Positions 57,725-61,523 of a stretch of DNA of 61,523 nt are shown piece after piece. The stretch lies in assembly GCA_900155495.1 (NCBI GenBank), contig FTLJ01000697.1, positions 1 to 61,523 on the forward strand, in the 5' to 3' direction. Source of the stretch: Porogramme epimiltina (taxonomy: Eukaryota; Basidiomycota; Agaricomycetes; Polyporales; Polyporaceae). The notes below the pieces were generated by a model. That model was given only the letters and a program-made list of their open reading frames with translations, was not told the DNA's origin and did not search any database. Both the position numbers and the translations under genes were made by a program. How positions within the stretch are numbered: the stretch's first letter is position 1; each line of letters opens with the position of its first letter.

Positions 57725-58382
57725 GTGAGTTCTTACCCTCTCCCCTTCGCGTCTTCTCGCGCGACCACCCTTGCTGGGCGGCTAAGCCCCCACACACCGC
57801 GCCTCATGCCCTATCGACTCAACCGGCGGACCCCGCACTTCGTGCCGGGGTTCGTCGGCGGGAGGACTGGCCTCTTCCCGAGACTGCAGCGCCGGAGTGA
57901 AATGTGCAGGGGAAGATCTAAAAGCGAGGCGATTGAGAACCCGCTCCCTGCGAGGCGTGTTTAGCCAGCACAGCGGACGACACTCCCGTTGCATTCGTCG
58001 CCGAGCACGAGGGGCCAGGCGCGGTCGTCCTTGCATCCTCGTTCCACTCTGGGGCCTGGGTTGCTGACTGGGTATTTATAGAGCGCGCTAGATGTGGTAT
58101 TCGAAGACGTCCGTCCGTTGTGGAAGCTCGTTAGAAGTGGCGTGCGTCGTTCTGGCGCGGCTCCGAAGGGCGAGTTTGAACGACCTTCGGTACTGGAGTC
58201 GGCCAAGAGCAAGCGTGTACTGCGGAGGACGCAACAACGGGACGCATGTTCGCGATTGTGCGTGGTGATCGGGTAGCTAGTTTTGACCAGTGCGTGTTCG
58301 GAGTGGCTTTACGAAAGGTGCACGCTCAGCAAAATACCGGCTGCCACGCAGACAGCAGCCCGGTGCCAAAACGTCCTCGCCA
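57725..58382 (+). repeat. Duplicated unit D (full-length, ~655 bp)
   Basis: Same order of blocks as unit A, from GTGAGTTC to a CCATG near 58382, including the shared 3' part with GTGATCGGGTAGCTAG and GACAGCAGCCCGG. In the core it is very close to unit B. A frame through the core of B, C and D reads GAxVADWVFIERAR-like peptides, but no continuous gene model was found. Confidence 0.65.
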
Positions 58383-59549
58383 TGTCACCCGTGACGGCAA
58401 AGATGCTCGCTCCAAAGCGGGCGGGCGGATGTGCGGCGTCGAGCGGGCCTTCTTCGCCGACCCCGGGCTTGAAGACGGCTGAGCTGGGTTCGCGGTTTCG
58501 CCGGCGCCACAGCGGAAGCGGTGGGATGCGGCGCGTGTAAAATGACGCGGTCGCGAGAGAGAGGGGAAGCAGAGCGAATGGATGAGGGGCAGACGGGAGA
58601 GTGGCCTCGGACCGTACGGGCCGCCAGCTGCATATATGCGCTCCAGCATATGCAGGCGCTTAAAGACGACGCACAGGCACTCGCTCCTGTCTGGAGTCTG
58701 GATCGGTGGCAGCGCACGGCTGGGCCACTCTGCTCGCCGCCCACGCGGAGCTCTTCCCCTGGTGCTTCCAATGGCGACCCGGGAAACGTCTTTGACAATT
58801 TTGCTTACATACGTAACATCCCCTCTGGCGCTCCGTTGCCCCCGGCGTTGCGCACCCGACCATGACGCACTGCGCCCCACCAGGTGAGATCCGACTCCTG
58901 CGAGCGCACAGCAATGGGACTTCTCGTGCTCACATCTTCACTCTCGCTGCAGCATTCGTCCTGTCTTCACCGCGTCCAGTCATGGCCACTGCCCGCTACA
59001 GTGAAACGTTTACCGCATTGACCATCGCCCGCCCCGGCGCAGACTCTATTTCCTTCGGCCGCACAGCTTCCCCGGCCTGAGGGGACGCCCACACGCTATC
59101 GCAGGTCGTCGCCTTGCTCTTTCGCCCCCCACGCCGACTGACAAGTCCACGCGTTCAGGCACTCGCATGGGCGAACGAGAATAGCCCACGCCCCTACCGA
59201 ACGCCGCCTGTATGCACGCATATACCCCTCGATCGCTGGCCGCGACAGGAGCAAATCACCGCCTGACTCTCCCGCCCGCCGCAGAGCAGCGCGGCGCGCT
59301 AGGCGCCGTTACCCCCTCCCGCCCGCGCTCACACTCGGACACCATCTCTCAAACGCCAGCCCGGCCTCCGACCCCGCGCTCGGGCGCGCTTCACCGAATG
59401 CGCCCGAGCGCGCCCATCACGCCTGTTCGCGGCCGCTCTGCGAGCTGTCCAGCGACAGCGGCCGGCACCACTTCATCCTCCGCGCGCGCGGCAGGGTGGG
59501 CAGCTGCGCGAGGCTCCTTTGCGCGGGGTCCCCAGCCGCGACAGGGGCG
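58383..59549. other. Upstream region of the AA7 gene
   Basis: GC-rich sequence with overlapping motif-free frames on both strands. No gene can be supported. Confidence 0.35.
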
Positions 59550-59556
59550 TATAAAG
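59550..59556 (+). promoter_or_regulatory. TATA box of the AA7 oxidase gene
   Basis: TATAAAG lies 133-139 nt upstream of the start at 59689, followed by a CT-rich leader. Confidence 0.5.
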
Positions 59557-59688
59557 TGTGGCGTCAGGGCAGGGCGGAAGGCATCCTGCTCCTGAGCCTC
59601 CTCCCGGGTCTCCTGAAGTCGGATCTCCTCTCTTCCTCTCCCCCTCCTTCGACATCCGACCCCCGACCCCCGACACCCGACGACCAAC

Positions 59689-61523
59689 ATGCGCCGCGTC
59701 CTTGCGTCCTCGTTCGTCCTCTCTGCCGCGACGGCGGCGCTCGGCGCGTGGATCCCCGCGAGCCAGCTCAAGCACCGCGGGGAGAGCGCGCTGCTCGACT
59801 GTCTGGAGGGCGCGGGGCTCGACCCCGTCGTCCAGGGCGAGTCCGCGTACGCCGCCGACGCTGCCCCCTTCAACCTCCGGTGCGCCCAGGGTTCGCGTCT
59901 TACCAGAACAGGAAGGCTGACGGCGTAAATCGCGGATCCCAATCCCAGACTCCCGTGGAAGCCCGTCGCGCTCGTGTACCCCCGTGATGCGCACGGCGTC
60001 GCCGCGGCGGTCAAGTGCGGCTCCGCGCACGGCGTCAAGGTCAACGCGCGCAGCGGCGGCCACTCCTGTCAGTGCTGAGTAGCTAGTTTAGCCCCGCAGC
60101 GCCTGATGCGGGTGTTGCATCATCGGCATCATTAAACATGGCACTAATTTGCGTTGTGCCCCCTCTATGTGCACAGATGCGGCGTTCGCGCTGGGCGGCG
60201 AGGACGGGCACTTGACCGTTAGCCTGGACCATCTGCGGCATCTCTCCCTGAGCGGTGACACCGCCACGATCGGCGCGGGCAACCACCTCGGTGACGTCGC
60301 CCTCTTCCTCTGGGAGAACGGTGCGTGCCCCTTTCCTCCCCCCTCTCCCCTCTTTCCTGTGCGCGTGCTGATTGCGTCCCTTTTCCTTTGCGATGTTTGG
60401 GATTTCAGGGCAGCGCGCGATGGCGCACGGCACGTGCCCGTACGTCGGCATCGGCGGGCACGCGGGGCAGGGCGGCTTCGGGCTGCCCTCGCGCGCGTGG
60501 GGGCTGCTCGCGGACCAGGTGGAGAGCGTCGAGATCGTCACCGCCGCGGGCGCCATCCTCACCGCGTCTCCGTCCCAGAACGCGGACCTGTTCTGGGCCG
60601 CGACGGGCGCGGGCGCGAGCGTGGGGATCATCACGAGTTTTAGGACGCGCACGCACGCGGCGGTGGACTCGGTCGCGTTCTCGTATACGTTCGCGCAGTA
60701 TGGCGCGGGGGAGGCGAGTCGGGGGTTGCAGGCGTGGCAGCGGTTCGCGAACGACCCCGAGCGGCCGCTGGATGTGAATCTGGGGCTGCAGGCGCATGTG
60801 AGCCCTGGGAACAGCCCGAGCGGGGTCGTGTTCTCGGTCAGCGGGCAGTACTGTGCGTCTCTCGTCTCTCGCCGCTTCTGCGCGTTCCTTCCTTCCGGAT
60901 CGCATAACTGACGCGCGCGGACGGGCAGACAACGCGGACGAGGCGAAGGTGAACGCGACGATGGCGCCGCTGCTCGCGGAGCTGGGGCCGCCGAGCAGCG
61001 TGTCGATGGCGGCGCAGAACTGGATCGAGAGCGTGCTCTTCCTCGCGGGGACGACCTCCCAAGGGATCAGCAGCCTGAACACGACGCTCGCGCCGGACAC
61101 GCACGACACGTTCTACGCGACGAGCACGTTCGTGAGCGCGCGGGAGCCGATGGTGCCCCAGGCGGCGGACGCGCTCATGCGCTACTTTTATGGACCGGGC
61201 GCGAGGAGCGCGGTGGAGTGGTTCATCATCTTGTGAGTGGGGAGCGGGTTTGTTCTGTTCCTGGAGACCCTTTCCCCCTTTGCCTTTCCACTTTTCCTTT
61301 TTGCTTTGCGTGCCCCGCCCGGGCGTGTTTCACGTTCTGCATTTCCCGCGCGGCTTGGGGCTCGCGGTTTTGCGGGGGCAGCGCTGATGCGTGGCGTGAT
61401 CGCAGCGACCTCTACGGCGGCGGCGCCTCCGCCGTGACCTCCCGCCCGGCCGACTTCAACGCCTTCGACGCGCGCGACGCGCTCTACTCCATCCAGTGCG
61501 TCCATCCCCCCCCTCTCCCCCCC
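59689..61523 (+). CDS. AA7-type (berberine-bridge-like) secreted FAD oxidase, 3' end outside window
   Basis: Predicted extracellular flavin oxidase acting on oligosaccharides or other alcohols and producing H2O2. Six exons are visible (59689-59879, 59949-60067, 60177-60320, 60409-60852, 60929-61232, 61406-61495) and remain in phase. The window ends in the next intron. A signal peptide (MRRVLASSFVLSAATAALGA) is present. The FAD domain shows ARSGGHSY with His102 and GTCPYVGIGGH with Cys161, the two residues that covalently bind FAD in glucooligosaccharide-oxidase-type enzymes. QGGFGLPSRAWG and DLFWAATGAGAS are further family motifs. The substrate-binding domain begins after about residue 230. 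The C-terminal BBE segment should lie beyond the right edge. Substrate cannot be told from this part. Confidence 0.9.

Noticed and set aside
59391..60044. 217-codon minus-strand frame over the AA7 start
   Set aside because: It is antisense to a well-supported AA7 exon, has no motif and is explained by high GC.

Overview
The window is fungal nuclear DNA from an agaricomycete basidiomycete, most likely a wood-decaying polypore. Nearly every gene is cut by many 50-60 nt GT-AG introns. Coding exons are GC-rich. The mix of products also fits: plasma-membrane proton pump, GH3 xylosidase, GH10 xylanase, AA7 oxidase, DUF6593 protein and a proline-rich F-box protein. No bacterial, plasmid or viral gene, CRISPR array, rRNA or convincing tRNA was seen. 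Gene models below were spliced by hand. Where exon lengths are given, reading phase was checked across every junction.

Layout: (1) 0.1-3.5 kb, the P-type H+-ATPase PMA1 (+). (2) 6.4-9.0 kb, a secreted GH3 beta-xylosidase (+). (3) 9.3-13.3 kb, two tandem minus-strand genes for related helical proteins of unknown function. (4) 13.3-17.1 kb, mostly gene-poor, with a doubtful plus-strand gene or relic. (5) 17.1-19.2 kb, the 60S export adaptor NMD3 (+). (6) 21.0-21.4 kb, a small secreted eight-cysteine protein (+). (7) 21.7-35.4 kb, an accessory block with three short-chain dehydrogenase (SDR) paralogues, two related single-pass membrane proteins, a GH10 endoxylanase and a DUF6593 protein. (8) 35.9-36.1 kb, a four-copy 27-bp tandem repeat whose units are each self-complementary. 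(9) 36.8-39.3 kb, an F-box protein (+), convergent with (10) 39.6-47.7 kb, a very large CCCH/NFX1-type zinc-finger helicase (-) of the ZNFX1/Hrr1 class. (11) 47.7-51.4 kb, gene-poor. (12) 51.4-53.2 kb, a probably GPI-anchored alpha/beta hydrolase (-). (13) 55.1-58.4 kb, a cluster of diverged ~655-bp duplicated units. (14) 59.7 kb to the end, the 5' part of an AA7 berberine-bridge-type FAD oxidase (+), cut by the window edge.

Functional themes: GH10 xylanase and GH3 xylosidase together would take xylan to xylose, and the AA7 enzyme could oxidise released oligosaccharides. PMA1 supplies the proton gradient for nutrient uptake. NMD3 and the helicase are housekeeping or RNA-surveillance genes that frame the more variable accessory block.

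The most striking sequence-level observation is in the GH10 gene. Its conserved acid/base motif can be restored in frame only by a 2-nucleotide exon between two ordinary ~52-nt introns, or less plausibly by an 8-nt one. Other notable points are an SDR plus membrane-protein pairing that occurs twice, the tandem helical-protein genes, the covarying palindromic repeat and the 655-bp duplicated units.
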